This document shows, in pieces, positions 63,501 to 64,000 of a DNA stretch of 64,000 nucleotides; the stretch's first letter is position 1; each line of letters opens with the position of its first letter. The notes under the pieces are model-generated. The model searched no databases. It was given only the letters and a program-made list of their open reading frames with translations, and was not told the DNA's origin. The position numbers were made by a program, and so were the translations under genes. Source of the DNA: Antennarius striatus (lineage: Eukaryota > Chordata > Actinopteri > Lophiiformes > Antennariidae); contig NC_090784.1 in NCBI RefSeq assembly GCF_040054535.1, positions 17,267,001 through 17,331,000 on the forward strand. The letters are read 5' to 3'.

Positions 63501-64000
63501 CACCCTGCAGCTATGGATGCGCCGGGGCGGGGCCAACATCCAGCTTGCGACCTCTCAGACGAGAGGAAATCGCAAGGAGGAGGAGACGATTGTGTGCAGC
63601 ACTGTCAGAAACGGTGAGTTATTTTACATGACCGTGCCTTTAATAGGATTCAAAGAAATTTTAAGACTGTTTTCAATGTTTGGAGGATGTAATAGACCTT
63701 TTTAGTAAGTAATGTCTTCAGATGTTCATTTCCACATTAAATCCTCAGAAGGTTACCCACTCAAATTCCCAGAACTGCAGGGGGAATAAAAGTTTATTGC
63801 TTAAACAACTACTCTCAAGGTGTTCTTGTGAGAGATACTTAAATCCCAGCTGCTCCACTTGAGCAGCCAAGTGAACGGCAAGGAAATAAAACACTGCAGT
63901 TGCGCCAGGCATATTATTGTGTGCATCGGGAATATGCTCTACTGTATGACTTTGTAGATTGCTTTGCTAAATAGCAGCATGTTTAAGAAACCTTCACTTA
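56832..64000 (+). CDS. clstn3: Calsyntenin-3, 5' part (seven coding exons seen, runs past the window)
   Basis: Coding exons seen are 56832-56898, 59774-59896, 61090-61300, 61470-61678, 62696-62845, 63051-63236 and 63326-63613, about 411 codons so far. The protein begins MDRMHIFSFFLLCLTSVASG, a signal peptide. The first cadherin repeat follows (PWIETEYQGIVMENDN, LDKDAPLHYAGEICGFRVHN), with the calcium-binding linker VNDVNEFSPVF, and then the second cadherin repeat (DADCSPQYSQICFYDI, FVTAFDCGK-type VTAFDCGKNRAQADAQV). After CKPGWIG come GWTKRVEYTPGSG and LETCEETVWNIQATVELQT, the start of the LNS/laminin-G-like region. Calsyntenins are type I membrane proteins of neuronal postsynaptic sites; calsyntenin-3 acts as a synapse organiser. 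The transmembrane and kinesin-binding tail lie outside the window. The clstn3 name rests on similarity and linkage to lpcat3. Confidence 0.93.
57506..57571. repeat. (GT)n microsatellite
   Basis: About 66 bp of GT repeat in the first clstn3 coding intron. Confidence 0.97.
58421..58669 (-). mobile_element. tRNA-Ala-derived SINE in clstn3 intron
   Basis: Read on the minus strand from 58669, the sequence starts GGGATGTAGCTCAGTGATAG, like a tRNA-Ala acceptor and D-arm with a pol III box A (TAGCTCAGTGATAG). A box B-like GGTTGAAATCC follows about 50 bases on. The body and tail contain the fish SINE segment seen on the plus strand as gatgcccttcctgccacaac and catccgggcttgggatcggc, and end in the cttgtcccgttaggggtcac part. 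Box B has drifted from GGTTCGANTCC, so the copy is old and probably silent. Confidence 0.8.

Overview
The window is vertebrate nuclear DNA, most likely from a teleost and probably a percomorph fish. Every confident gene is split into short exons with GT-AG introns (two introns use GC-AG). CA, GT, TC, ATCT and TA microsatellites are dense, and the interspersed repeats are fish types: a Tc1-like transposon, Penelope-like retroelement remnants and a tRNA-Ala-derived SINE. There are no operons, CRISPR arrays or other prokaryotic features.

Left to right: a Cdc42-type small GTPase gene (minus strand, 1465-2768, 5' leader near 3905); mlf2 (plus, 4707-7974); eno2, an enolase (plus, 10945-14476); atn1, atrophin-1 (plus, coding 18854-26257, with GC-rich upstream region and leader exons from about 15.9 kb); a tandem duplication of about 4-5 kb carrying two paralogous three-finger C2H2 zinc-finger genes (minus, 31706-32549 and 35805-36691); tpi1, triosephosphate isomerase (minus, 38586-41959); lpcat3, an ER lysophospholipid acyltransferase (plus, 44737-53652); and the 5' part of clstn3, calsyntenin-3 (plus, from 56832, running off the right edge).

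From general knowledge, MLF2, TPI1, ENO2, ATN1, LPCAT3 and CLSTN3 lie near each other on human chromosome 12p13.31. The window is therefore a rearranged and compacted fish counterpart of that neighbourhood. This linkage is what allows eno2 rather than eno1 and clstn3 rather than clstn1/2 to be named. The genes do not form a pathway, although two glycolytic enzymes (enolase and triosephosphate isomerase) sit within 30 kb of each other.

The exon models were built by hand from splice sites and remembered protein families. The complete ones add up to whole codons: Cdc42-like 191 aa, Mlf2 248 aa, Eno2 434 aa, Atn1 1725 aa, Tpi1 247 aa, Lpcat3 464 aa, zinc-finger A 250 aa, zinc-finger B 268 aa. UTR limits and promoters are inferences. 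I did not find an undescribed gene system. The most informative oddities are the homogenised zinc-finger duplication, two GC-AG introns, an extra eno2 intron, an atrophin-1 without the long polyglutamine tract, a TISU-like lpcat3 start site, and a dispersed duplicated intergenic block between tpi1 and lpcat3.
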